A stretch of DNA of 64,000 nt, taken from positions 1,455,501 to 1,519,500 of the forward strand of contig JAFEUB010000968.1 in the NCBI GenBank assembly GCA_024529925.1, in the 5' to 3' direction. Under the pieces are notes generated by a model, which worked only from the letters and a program-made list of their open reading frames with translations, did not search any database and was not told the origin of the DNA. The number at the start of each line of letters is the position of its first letter. Within the stretch, counting starts at the first letter, position 1. The DNA is from Ophthalmolycus amberensis (lineage: Eukaryota > Chordata > Actinopteri > Perciformes > Zoarcidae). This document shows positions 21,535 through 32,529 of the stretch, piece by piece. The translations under genes and the position numbers were made by a program.

Positions 21535-23099
21535 TTTGTTTACCTGTAAATCGCTCGCTCATCGGCTGGTTAGAGGATTGACTCAGAAATTAAAGACATC
21601 TTTTAAAGTTTTTTCTGTTTCATTGCACAGAAAACAAAAGTCCAGTGATGAGCATACATCTCATTTTCTATGCATGACTTGGATAGGACCTGGGTATTGA
21701 ATATGTGACTCAGAGGGCATGTGACAAGCCATCTAATTGCTGAACTAATGACTTTGGATATAGTTTGTCATCCTCCGTCTCCCTGCCTCTTGTAGACGTC
21801 TCTATCATCTGTTTGCTTGGCTTCTATAACAGACGGATCCCTGACACTTGTAAACGCTGATACACGTGTGTTTGCCTGGAGCTCCTATAGTCCACTCTCT
21901 TCTACAGAGAAACGTTGTGTCTTTATTTACCGTTGTTTGATCGAGATGGTGGTTTGAGTTTAATTAACCCGAGTTGGCGATAAACGTGCTCGCCAAATGT
22001 CTGCCAGTGCTGCCGCATAAAGCTTTTACGAGGCAGAGCCCTTTTCTCTGAAGGGTATATGTGCAGCTACTCGCTGACCCGCTGATTCTGGAATGGCCCG
22101 GGGCGGGTAATGAATATTGTTACGAGATGGGGGAGGCAATGGGAACTTTACATGCACGTGATATGATCGTTTGTAACGTTTCACAAAGTGGATTTTATAC
22201 CCCAGTTCCAATGTTGTCAGACAACACTGCTGTTGTCAATCTACACAGTTGACAAACAGATAGTGGTCAAAAATGAATCCCTAAATGAATCCCGAGAAGA
22301 TAGATTCCATCCTCATATTGGCGGTAAATAGTGCTGAAGCCAGCAGCCAAGAGATGGTTACCAACATATATTTAAGCTCATTAATTCACATATTACATCT
22401 TGTTTTGTTTAGTTTGTAGAAAAATCAAAGTGTGAAAACAGCTCGTTGGATTTTACATGGGCTACTTGCCGGACTATTTTCTGGCCGGGCGCAGTTTACT
22501 TCCTGGAGACTTGTTGCCACTGAAGATGCCAAGCAACCAGTGGATTTGTTTTTTATGTTCGAGCCAGGCTGAATTATCCTCTCCCTTAATCTCCCTTCCC
22601 GATTTGGATTATCGATCAAACTCGTGACAGATATGATAGGAACTCTGTCAAAAACAACTTCTACGATTAAAACGAAAATGTTTTTGCAAGTGCATGTTCG
22701 CCCAATAAAAATCTAAAAATGTATTGCTTCATTGATACAACCGTTGTTGCCATACTCCCTCAACCCAAAGCTGAGTGGACTGTCTTCTAACAGTGTTCCC
22801 AACCTGCTATCAGGGGCAAAGTGCCCGACATTCACAGTGTGATCACATGAAAGAGACACGTCAGGACTGTAAAACTGATGTTTATCACATGTAACAAAAA
22901 AAGAAATTCATGGACTCAGGGTACCGCAAAGCATTGTGGGTAAACATGTAACAGTCACCAATGCTCCTAAGTATTTACCAAGGCAGAGTCTTAACAATCT
23001 TACATTTTTATCAACCATTTTTCCCATAGACAATCTGACAATCATATTCAGGGTAGCAGTATAGTGTTCGAGTAAAATGGGATTCAGGTAGAGGCTATT
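21535..23099. other. Unique noncoding DNA
   Basis: Single-copy sequence without repeats. Short inverted words cluster at 22213-22255: GTTGTC/A/GACAAC and TTGTCAA/TTGACAA. The word GCATTGTGGGTAA (22932-22944) resembles part of a ZNF143-type site. No gene is recognised. Confidence 0.5.
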
Positions 23100-23235
23100 C
23101 ATGTATTACCTCCGCCTAATTGCATCCAAGTTCCCCAATCATTTTTCCACTAATTATCTCCATACTGCATCCCCTGGCTGCTATAAAGGGGTGGCGGAAG
23201 CCATAAAAGAAGAGGAATAAGGTCCAAACTGGAGT
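23100..23235. promoter_or_regulatory. Candidate conserved noncoding element
   Basis: CTAATTGC (23116-23123) and CTAATTATC (23150-23158) with a TATAAA word near 23183 in unique sequence. The homeodomain-type spacing suggests a regulatory element, with weak support. Confidence 0.22.
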
Positions 23236-23769
23236 ATTTATGTTCTTGTGTCTGTCTCACTTTCTGTTCTTTCCCTCTCTTCGTGGGGTGACATCAGCAT
23301 ACCTGCCAAGGAAGGGTCAGGCAGGGTCCTTTGACAATGCATGTACAATGTAAATTAAGCCTAATGTGTGGAAAATATTATACTGTCCTCCAGTCTAATA
23401 AGGCACCACATAAACCACACCTGAGAAACCCATTTGATTTGCATATCATTATGAGATTGGGAGATCAGCGGGATAAATTACCAAGCAGCGGCACAGCAGG
23501 AGAAAGGGTTAAAAATAGGTGTGACAATTCCCTAAAATGATTCTCGTTTCTAAACATGGCAAATGCCAAAATAGCCTGGCTCAGTTCTGTTTGATGAGCG
23601 CTTTGCAGCAATTTTACTCAACTTGTACCGTGGCATTTGGGATTATTGTCGGGTTATGTGGCTGCTAAATGTGGTTTCGGGTTGACTTGGTAACATTTTA
23701 GCCATAATACAGCCTTTCACTCAATCACTCACTCAGTCAAACACACACAAGTGCACGCGATGGCACAGT
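23236..23769. other. Unique noncoding DNA
   Basis: Single-copy DNA leading up to the LINE fragment. CACTCAATCACTCACTCAGTC (23708-23728) is a loose tetranucleotide stretch. No gene. Confidence 0.5.
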
Positions 23770-24018
23770 GTGAAAGCACCTCCCTACCTACAAGACCTCA
23801 TCACTCCCCAAATCTCCACCCGCACCCTCAGATCATCAAACAGCTCGCTCCTCCGGGTCCCCAGCACCAAGCTCCGCACCATGGGCGACCGGGCCTTTGG
23901 CTCGGCAGCTCCACGCCTATGGAACAGTCTCCCTGACCACCTAAGGGCAACACAGACACTGGTCTCTTTTAAGACTAGCCTAAAAACCTTTCTATTCAGG
24001 AAAGCCTTTCTGACCTAA
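23770..24018 (+). pseudogene. LINE reverse-transcriptase C-terminus, truncated
   Basis: The open frame reads KAPPYLQDLITP, then RTLRSSNSSLL, then GDRAFGSAAPRLWNSLPDHL and FKTSLKTFLFRKAF before a stop. The order APPYLQDL ... GDRAF..AAPRLWNSLP..LR ... F K..LKT.LF..AF is the well-known C-terminal signature of L2/CR1-group ORF2 proteins in fish. The catalytic reverse-transcriptase palm motifs and the endonuclease lie upstream in full elements and are missing. The frame itself is intact, which suggests a fairly young insertion, but the copy cannot be active. Confidence 0.85.
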
Positions 24019-24081
24019 ATCACTGTCAGTTATTTCTTTTGTGTTTCTGTTCATTCACTGGTTTTTATTTTATTATAGTTT

Positions 24082-24137
24082 TTTTAACTATGTTTTAACT
24101 ATGTTTTAACTATGCTTTTTACTATGTTTTTACTATG
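24082..24137 (+). repeat. 11-bp tandem repeat in LINE 3' UTR
   Basis: Three exact copies of TTTTAACTATG (24082-24114) and two diverged ones of 12 and 11 bp (24115-24137). Confidence 0.9.
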
Positions 24138-24205
24138 TACTGGCTCTGTGGCACTCTGAGATTTAAAAAGTGCGTAACAAATAAAATACATTATTATTAT
24201 TATTA

Positions 24206-26119
24206 AAGGATTGTGATGGGTTGGGGGGAAAATAATTTGCGGGTTCCCGCTGCTCTCATCATGCACACACATCCTGACCCCTGCGAGGAGTCCAGGGCCT
24301 GGCAATGCCCCCCCCCCCCCAGCCAGACAATACTGAGTGAGGCTGACCATCGCAGTCTGAGACGCTCGCACTGCCCAGGTGGGCAGACCACAACACAGAG
24401 TCTCGAGCGTGCACTTTCGCAGAAATGTTCAAATCGAACAAATTAGAAATACAAAAAATTGCACGGAGGTACGTGTGGGATACAAGCACATATTACCTTC
24501 AGCTAATTACATTTTCTTATAAGTGGAAAAGGGCATTAGATTATGACCTGCTCATTTCCGTAATTGAATATCATTTCTACTTTGGTAAACAAATACTTGA
24601 AAAATGCCGCGAGGGGCTCAAGATGGTCAGCACAACAGGACCAATTCATTAGTAGAAAGTACAAACAGTCATCTACTCCATCCTGCACTCAAAGGGCATT
24701 GTGTTTCACTCATTATGTTCATAAAAACTTCGAAAGCATGTTGGGTCTGAATATTTTGAGAACAAATAAACAGTAGCAATGTCTCTTTTCGATAGTACAT
24801 CACAGGTTCATCAATAATTTATGCGATAATTGAAGTACCATTCGCTTTGGCTGTGTTTCCATTCTGCTGATGAAGTATTCAACCTCCATTAAAGCTCATT
24901 TATACTCGTGCTTGACGTCACAATGAAGGCATAGTAATCCTACACACTGTGCTTAGGTGAGAATGTTTGGTTAAGTTATCACGCTGTTTCTTGTTTTTTT
25001 TCACCGCAGCCTCTCAGCTGGCTCTCTTAAAGCGGCTTAACGCCTCTCGGGGCCATTTTCACACCCACACTTGCCGTTGTACCTAAATTCAGTTTGGGGA
25101 GTTTCAGGCTGTTAACTTACCTGAGGCTATTGCAGCTATTTTTACTTGCCAAGTGCTTTCCACTGTGAGACAGTCTCTTCTCTCTGCTACTGTATTTGAT
25201 CAGGGCTTTGTCCGTCAGACTTTATTGGTTCATACTGCTGCAATGGGAATGAATGAGAAACAGGCGCCTGTGAAAAGGTCGGGAGTCAAATGAAAAATAT
25301 GAATATCTCCCTCCTCTGTTTGCTCGAATTTTATTGCGTGGTATTTGGAATGTTTTCTGAATAATTCATGGATGACTGGTAACAGTGGAGTGGACAGTCC
25401 ACGTGACAGCCTGCTCCCAAAATGTTAAATTCCTCAACCATTTGAAAAACAGGAACTTTACACGTCTTCTTTTATACCGAACCACTAAGTAAACCACTAC
25501 AGTGTGGCGTCAGAGCAACTAAATCCATTTCAAGGCTATCTATTCTATCAAGACATGTCAGGGCACAGTTAGGCAGCCCTTCTTTTTTGTTTCTCTCACA
25601 GCATTCTCCACACCAATAACAAAATTGATCCGTCTGCATCCTGCAGCACTTTCAGTGTAAATGCGCACTTTATTCTTTGTTTTTTTTTTCCCCCACTCAA
25701 GGAGATTTAACCAAAGAAGGCTGTGCTTAGACACTTGCTCCCACACATTTCAGTGCATCTCCTAAAAAAAAACAACCTCTCTGATCTGAGGCAACCTGCA
25801 GGCTACATGAGCGATTCATGAATCTGGATTGAGATATAGATATGCCATATGTGTTTGAAAACAGCAGGGCAGCTCCAGTGGATGTGTGTTAGTTTATGGA
25901 ATCAAGAGATTTGTTGTCATTGGCGGCTCTCCTCTTTGTTCCCCCGTCTGTCTACTTCTTTCACATGCCTCTGCAGTTTATCTCCCCTCCTCACCCTTAG
26001 ATTAGATAATCATCTTGGACACCCCCTTCAAGACCTCCTAGACTTCTCTTTCTGAATGCATAACTGGATCCGTGCCTCTATTTTCCATATGAGACAAGAC
26101 CACTTTGACTGGGGGAGGA
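24206..26119. other. Unique noncoding DNA
   Basis: Single-copy sequence with a C13 run at 24308-24320. The stretch CATTTATACTCGTGCTTGAC (24897-24916) and what follows faintly resemble a decayed fish DNA-transposon sequence, too weak to call. Frames of 60-92 codons have no domain. Confidence 0.5.
24308..24320 (+). repeat. C13 homopolymer
   Basis: Thirteen C in a row after GGCAATG. Confidence 0.9.
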
Positions 26120-26132
26120 GGGGGGGGGGGGG
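26120..26132 (+). repeat. G13 homopolymer
   Basis: Thirteen G following GGGGGAGGA, giving a longer G-rich tract from 26111 with quadruplex potential. Confidence 0.9.
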
Positions 26133-26999
26133 TCAATCTCCGGGGGATCTGATCGGGCCGTAATTGAATTTGAGGGGTCAGATCAAACGCTCGGCTCTTC
26201 CCCCACGGCAGCTCCCATAACCTCCCGAGAAAGGAGCGAGAGGAACGCGGAGGCGAACTCCGGCGGGAGCAGGAAAGATTAAATCGTGCAGGTTTGGAGT
26301 GGGGGGCCATTTACTGTACGTGTTTGGGTTGTATTTTGCTTTCACGGGAGAGAAGATTATGTTAGATGCAATAGATATGGAGGGAAAAAAAGAAAAAAGT
26401 CTGAACTTCATGTAGAAGCTTCTCTCTGCTGGATGGGAAGGCAGAGATCTTAATGGTGTTGTCGGGGCAAAGCATGTCGAATCAATTCATCTCCCTTCAT
26501 TTAAGCAGAAGCCACCCTGGCCTATTACCAGACATGCGTGCGTACTTATCTTATAACCCGTTAAAGTCCAGGATGTGACCTCACCGTTCACTTAGTGACC
26601 ATCATCACAGAAGTCAGGCGGCGGGGGGGGAGGGGAGCACCAGCCCCTGCACTCTTTATAAACCCACTGGATTGGATTTTACCAATTCAAGTCAGTGCTG
26701 TACCTCTGGTGTCCTTGTTTGGGGATGCATCACTGAGTAACCCGATGTTTATCAAATAGAGTTTGTTACCAGGCGTGCGAGCAGCCAGGTTTTTCTAATT
26801 AAACATCTCCCTCCATTAGACAATAAAAAATGTTTGCATTGCTGATTGGTATCAGCAGGGCTTTGAGTATCCCAATGTGGAGTTATTTCGGTTGGAGCTG
26901 CAATATATTAAAGATATATAAATCCATTGGCTTTGTGGTTTAAAAAAAAGAAAAGAAAAACAACAACACAAGATCTGCCCCCTACTTTCACACTGAATG
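26133..26999. other. Unique noncoding DNA
   Basis: Single-copy sequence, with a short G-run near 26623. The stretch 26700-26960 is AT-rich and frame-free. No repeat is recognised. Confidence 0.5.
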
Positions 27000-27225
27000 G
27001 CTTATGTATGGCACCATTGACTTGTGCTTCTCAGAAGCCTCCCCGCCTGCATTAATGGACACGTGCGAGTTTTAAAAGCATTTCAATCAATGAGACTGAA
27101 TCCTCTAATGGGGCCCTCCTTTCAGGAAAGGGAGCGCTGGAATATATATACGTTTTCATTACAAGGACCAGATTGCGGCCGTTCACTCGGCGCACTCAGC
27201 CCCGTATTGAAATGAGAAGGTGTGC
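27000..27225. promoter_or_regulatory. Candidate conserved noncoding element
   Basis: Unique block with GCATTAATGG (27049-27058), CTCTAATGGGGCCC near 27102 and ATATATATACG near 27142. The 63-codon frame at 27024-27215 has no domain. Assigned on composition alone. Confidence 0.25.
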
Positions 27226-28329
27226 TGCGTGATTACCGGAGAGAGTAAAAAGCTTCTGAGAGATAGAAGATAGATACATGGATACACATGCTCACCCCCC
27301 CCCCCCCCCCCCTCCTTCATTCTCACTTCTTTGATTCACCTTTTAATAGTGAAGGGGAAGAAAGTGAAAGAGGAAGTTGATGACGCCGTTGGCTTCCATA
27401 CCTGATAATGCACAGATTATTAAACGATAAAAAGCGTCTTATTTTAGAATGTCTCCAAATGGCAAACACATGGCAACGGGATTTTTCCCATTGGATTTTG
27501 GAATATTGCAGAAAATAAACACAAGTTGATGATACTTAAGAGTTTTCTTCAGCATGATCCTTTTAACAAATGAACGATTTATGATTTTTGGAGAGTAAAT
27601 GCAATCGGCTGAAGCGTAAAGCTTACATTAGTCTGTGAACAAACTCCACCACAGTCATGTGGGTACACACAATGAGGCAGTGAGGGCAGACTAGTTGGTG
27701 TGACGACATCATGTCGTCTTTGGCCACTTGTTGGCGTCCGCCTATCGTCCTTTTGTTGAGCAGTTTGTACTCCGACAGAAGAGGTTGAATAAAGTTGGAT
27801 TTGAAATGCTATTGTGACCAGGTTCTGGGTCTAGTTCCGAGAAAATCATCATGGAAGCACACGGGGAAAGACATTTAAAGCTTCGATTTTTTCATGTTTT
27901 TGTTCAAAACACTTTTTGTCCTCATGGACCCCGAAAGCAGAACAGAAGTCCAGGCTTTAGATTCAGCAAGTAATAGAAGCACCACCAGCCAAATGCATGG
28001 CTCCGTAGGGGATCACAGGCGCGCTTGCCATCATGGCAGCCATCGGATTCTTAGACGAGAATATAATAGGTGTTGTGTGATTACTGGTGTTCACGCAGCG
28101 TTAACATATAGTATAAATACTTCTTCATAACAGCAATGTCTTGAAGAGTGACAGCAGCATCCCTGTCCTTGTCTCATGTTGCAAACGTGTAGCATCAACA
28201 TGTTTCGAGTGGCTTCTTTCACTCTCGAGCTCTGTGCTTATTTCCCGGTGTCTAGAAAAGTTGTTAACGTGTTAATAACCAACACTTTTGTCACTCTGTA
28301 ATATGAAAATATCTCCATTAGGTATAATT
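27226..28329. other. Unique noncoding DNA with C18 run
   Basis: C18 at 27295-27312, otherwise single-copy sequence with no recognised feature. A 78-codon frame at 27894-28130 lacks a domain. Confidence 0.5.
27295..27312 (+). repeat. C18 homopolymer
   Basis: Eighteen C in a row after ATGCTCA, followed by TCCTTC. Confidence 0.92.
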
Positions 28330-28720
28330 ACATGTGGACAGCGTTTCAATTTCCAACTTCCAGCAAATATAATTCATCAAAGTAATTTGTGACACATTTA
28401 ATAAACTTGATATTGCCTTTGGTGATGAATTGCTCTTGAGCATAAAATGAATTACTCTACCGTATTGTGGCGTGCAAATACGGTAATAATTTAATTAGGT
28501 CTGGGGACCCGTCGCCAAGCCTATTGTTGCACAAGTCTGCAGGTTTCATAGGCGTTCTTTATGTAATGTAAGTTATGTCAACATGAGAACTATTTAGTGT
28601 ATGTAGAGTAATTGGTGCAGTTTTCAAGCCATTAATACAAATTAATACGTTTATTAGTTAATTTCTTTGGTGGATGGTTCGTTAATATATTGCAATTTTA
28701 GTGGTATAGAGTTTTTCTTT
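28330..28720. promoter_or_regulatory. Candidate conserved noncoding element
   Basis: About 390 bases of AT-rich unique DNA without simple repeats or open frames. It holds a TCF/LEF-like ATCAAAG (28376-28382), TAATTTAATTAGG around 28486-28498, and a 9-bp perfect inverted repeat TACCGTATT/AATACGGTA (28458-28466, 28477-28485) whose loop contains a POU-like GTGCAAAT overlap. It has the look of long vertebrate enhancers near developmental genes. Conservation is not measured. Confidence 0.35.
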
Positions 28721-30581
28721 GTAACTTTATGATATATCAGAGATACTCCCCAATATCCTCGTCGTTTTTCATCATTATGCCTTTGCATTTCCTGCATTAT
28801 GTTACCTGCTCACGAGCTTGCTAAATTGTTAGCCGAGGTGGCTTCTATACACTGACAGTGCAACGGTGTCATCACCACATCACACCATGCATATTGTCAA
28901 AACCACAAGCTCATAAATTCAATTTAAAAGCAGCATTATTCAGGTTTTTTTTTAGCACAGATGTCCAAAGGCTCCTTGATATGCCAAAAGCCAATATATT
29001 AGTGATGAAGCACTAATTGCACGGGACGTCCTGGGGGCTGCATGCAACTGGCTAACACACCAAATGTGTCAGTTGTTGGGATGCCAGTAATAAAAGTCCA
29101 GACAGAATTACAAACTTCCTCAAACTTTGCAACTATACCTCCCATTCTATTCAATCCTATTCTGAACATTTAAGCATGCAGGCCCTTGACAGTTTCTAAA
29201 CTGCATGTTCATAGCTTTCCAAGGCACATTAAACCATACAATTAAACCATAATGAATTTAATCTCCACAATTTGATATTCACATGCACACATTAGCATAT
29301 TTTACCTTAGTGTGCAAAGAGTGGATATGCCAACTGGGAGGTCTGTCATTAGTCATCTGGTAGACAGGACATCTGATATGTAGACATCACAGCCAGTGTG
29401 ACCCTGTTGAAACCTTTATTTACTAACCATTGAGCTTTACCCTACAACTGGCAGGCATGGATACAAGTGCTTGCCCGTTTAGAAAAGGAATTATAATGGC
29501 TTGTGGACACTTTAAGAGGATGCTGGACATTTTGATATGTTATGTATTTATATTAATCTGCATCCTCATGAGTAAAAAACCTGCCTAATACAGTGGATAA
29601 GCTGAGCCCATCTTTACTCTACTTCCATGATTTCATCACAAATACTGTGTGCATTGCATTGGAATTGGAGTAAATTTATTTTTAGATGCATTTTTTATTT
29701 AATTTATTATTTTGTTTATTTATTTATATTCCTATGATTTCCCTTACTTCGCCTGCCCCAACCTTCTTTTTTTTTCGTCCATTCACGTTCAGCCTTTTAC
29801 CCAAAACTGACACACACATACATACACACACATGTGCTTACACCTTGTTCTCTTATTACCAGACGGAATATTGATAACTGGCCTGTATTCACTGTTATTG
29901 TCTTCCTGGTGTTCTTTCAAAGAAAGAAACACAGCTTGTTCAGAGTTCTTTATTTAGTTTCACATTCTGTTTCTGTTTTATCAAGACATCTCGTATTCAA
30001 AGCAAAACCAAGAAGGAGAACACAAATAAAAGTACAGATCAGTTCCAGCAGCAACTGCGTGCTTGTGATTTGAAGTTACCTGTGTGGAATTTACCTATTC
30101 ATTAAAGTAAGCACCTGAAAGAAACAAGGGTGTTATTTTCCTCCTATTTCCATATTTTAAAAAAAATGTCAAGAAGCAAAAAAAAAAAAATTGCAAAAGA
30201 ATGGTTAATAGCTTTAGAGAACAACAGATATCGGCGAGTGGACTTATTTATTCTGCTGTTGAACATTCTGCATGTAATGACTCCCCACACACAGTCATCA
30301 CAGGAGAGACACTGTGGATACAGCAAAAGCCATGCATTTCATGATCTATCCTCTTTTTTTTACTGAACATACAGGTCGGTCACATACTGTTCTTTTAGAA
30401 TGTCAAGTTATGTTTCATCCATTTGACAGCAGGGAATGAATCTCACCAGAAATCTTATTCCAGTGGACTAATGCGCAAGAGATTAGCAAAAGTGATGTGT
30501 GTGTGCTGTGTGTGCGTGGATGAGGGAGACAGAGGGGAGAAAATGTGAGTGTAAAGTCCATGAGTGTTTGGTGCATACAGT
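28721..30581. other. Unique AT-rich noncoding DNA
   Basis: About 1.8 kb of AT-rich single-copy sequence. From 28721 to about 29680 no frame exceeds 60 codons and no repeat is recognised. Short A- and T-runs are present (28947-28954, 30181-30191). Nothing can be named. Confidence 0.55.
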
Positions 30582-30606
30582 ATGTGTGTGTGTGTGTGTG
30601 TGTGTG
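30582..30606 (+). repeat. (TG)12 microsatellite
   Basis: Pure TG tract, first of three within 550 bases. Confidence 0.95.
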
Positions 30607-30757
30607 CTACAGTAAAACCTCCCAGTATCACACTGAGCCCAGTATGGGGTTGTATTATGCCTCACCAGCTCACTAGCACCCCCTACTGCTAAGCCACTGC
30701 AGCCTGGTGACAGGCCGATTTCACAGCTCTTCTGGTTTATGTGCGTGGATGCGTGTT

Positions 30758-30780
30758 TGTGTGTGTGTGTGTGTGTGTGT
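30758..30780 (+). repeat. (TG)11 microsatellite
   Basis: Pure TG tract, second of three. Confidence 0.95.
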
Positions 30781-30781
30781 G

Positions 30782-31087
30782 GTCCAGGTGGATAGATGGG
30801 AGCCTGAGACCCTGCGGTGGTGCAGACATGGTTGCTGAGCTCCCATGTAACTAGTTTACGAATCATAGCCTGTAACTCTCTCCTATTTCTATTTTCATAG
30901 TTCTACTTTCATTTTTTTGCATTCCGTTTTCTGAATCAGTGACTTTGTGTCGAAACACTGAATGGCGCAAAAGCACGCATGCCTACCGTAGTTGCTGACG
31001 AATACACTATTGCTCATCATTTGGTGCATTTTAGCAAATTGATCGAGTTGTTGAAGTCAATATTGTCCTGAGCTGTAAGTCACGTGA
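30782..31087. other. Unique noncoding DNA between TG tracts
   Basis: Single-copy sequence with no feature recognised. Confidence 0.5.
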
Positions 31088-31129
31088 GTGTGTGTGTGTC
31101 TCTCTGTGTGTGTGTGTGTGTGTGTGTGT
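31088..31129 (+). repeat. (TG)n microsatellite, CT-interrupted
   Basis: TG tract at 31088-31099, a CTCTC interruption, then TG at 31105-31129. Confidence 0.93.
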
Positions 31130-31649
31130 TATGGCTAATGAGGGAGGGCCGGTGCTCTGCCCAAGGGGCCCTTCCTGGAGCGCTATACTCCAACTCAGAC
31201 AGCGGGATGATTAATGGAATGTAAATGTTGATGGATTATTGAACAGGGAAATGATAAAGTTGGCCCGAGCTCCCATAAAAACCAGGCGGGGGCACTTGGA
31301 GTCGATGAGCGTGTGTGGATGTGTGCGAGTGCGAGAGAGTGCAGTGTTCATGTGCAAACCTAATAGCCGGAGGTTTAAAAGTCGCGACCCCTATAACCTG
31401 TTTTTAAATAGCTAAACAGGCAAGCCAATGCAACGCTGGGAAAAGCCAAATACAGAGTGAAATCAATGGGACTCTGAAGTGGGTCATCAATACTCTGGGA
31501 AAAAAAAATGACACTGATATGATGTAATTAAATCCTCAATTGGATAATCACATTTAATTACAATGTTTTCTGTTTCTTTCTCCACTCTTGTTTTTGGTTG
31601 TAATTCACTTATAGACGCGTATCAAGTGTCAAAAAAGCGGAGTGAGTGG
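31130..31649. other. Unique noncoding DNA
   Basis: Mixed sequence, including GATGATTAATGGAATG (31206-31221) and nothing open above 60 codons. It may extend the conserved-looking block that follows. Confidence 0.45.
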
Positions 31650-31830
31650 AAAAACCTCTGCTCTTTGTCTCATTCAATAGCTCCACATTAAGTCAGCTCA
31701 AGTAATTAATTTCCAGCAGAAGGGAGGCTCTCATGGACTCAATACTAAATGAGGAAAAAAAAATGATACGCCGGATAATACGCAGCTTTATGAATAGCTG
31801 CCCCGGCTAATAAGGTGCGTTTTTCTCAGG
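31650..31830. promoter_or_regulatory. Candidate conserved noncoding element
   Basis: AGTAATTAATTTCC (31701-31714) and CCGGCTAATAAGG (31803-31815) in unique sequence without repeats or frames. Homeodomain-type words suggest regulatory function, with weak support. Confidence 0.25.
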
Positions 31831-31912
31831 AAGAATAAACTCAGTCAAGATGAAAACATACCATATCTCATATCAAACCATTTACTGTTGTGGGTAATTA
31901 ATTCTTCTTTTT

Positions 31913-31948
31913 TGATGGTGTGTTTGATGGTGTATCTGATGGTGTGTG
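31913..31948 (+). repeat. 12-bp minisatellite, three copies
   Basis: TGATGGTGTGTT, TGATGGTGTATC and TGATGGTGTGTG in direct tandem. Confidence 0.9.
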
Positions 31949-32510
31949 TCTCTGTGCCTGTCTGGCTGCACTCTCACAAACATGTACAGCACGCCGGTTG
32001 ATTTATTGACTGTAATCTTAAGTCATGAGAGAGAATAAAGCAGGAGACTAGGCATCGAGGGAGACACATTGGCAGTTTGTATTTAGATACGACTAGATCA
32101 TAACTCAACATCTATTCAAAGCCAAATAAAAGTGCCTTTCATAACAAAAGGGGAAAAAAAGTTGAAGTATATCACGAAATGAAGAAATAAAGTAGAGCAA
32201 GAAACCTTTAACTTGTTTCCTTGACTTTGAATCCCACACGGTCATATCTCCTCATCTTATCTCCTCTTGGATGCTTAAAGTTCAGCTCAGTGGATTTCAA
32301 TCGACGGACAAACTTCAGGGGAAGAAAGAGGATTAGTCGATTGTTGCCCCCTCGCCACACTTGAGCTGAATACAAGAAGCCCTGGTTATGCCGGGCGGCC
32401 TGTGTGTGCCGTTTTTTACTAGACCTCCCCTTTAGGAATACACACCCGATACCAAATGAAGCTCATCTAAAGGCCACTTGCATAACTCTTCAGTGGAGAA
32501 TGACCTTTCA

Positions 32511-32529
32511 TTTTTTTTTTTTTTTTTTT
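32511..32529 (+). repeat. T19 homopolymer
   Basis: Nineteen T in a row. On the minus strand this would be an A19, but no retroposon body is seen beside it. Confidence 0.9.

Larger units (their letters stand above)
23770..24205 (+). mobile_element. CR1/L2-group LINE 3' end
   Basis: A 5'-truncated non-LTR retrotransposon. It keeps the last 80 or so codons of the reverse-transcriptase ORF (23770-24018), a 3' UTR with an internal 11-bp tandem repeat (24082-24137), and a terminal (ATT)n tail at 24191-24205 after a GTGCGTAACAAATAAAATAC stretch. The tail matches the L2 pattern of a short conserved 3' end followed by a trinucleotide microsatellite. Truncation at the 5' side is the usual outcome of target-primed reverse transcription. 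Confidence 0.85.

Noticed and set aside
24885..24960. Faint resemblance to a decayed fish DNA transposon (TTTATACTCGTGC...)
   Set aside because: Too diverged, with no terminal repeats; kept only as a note.
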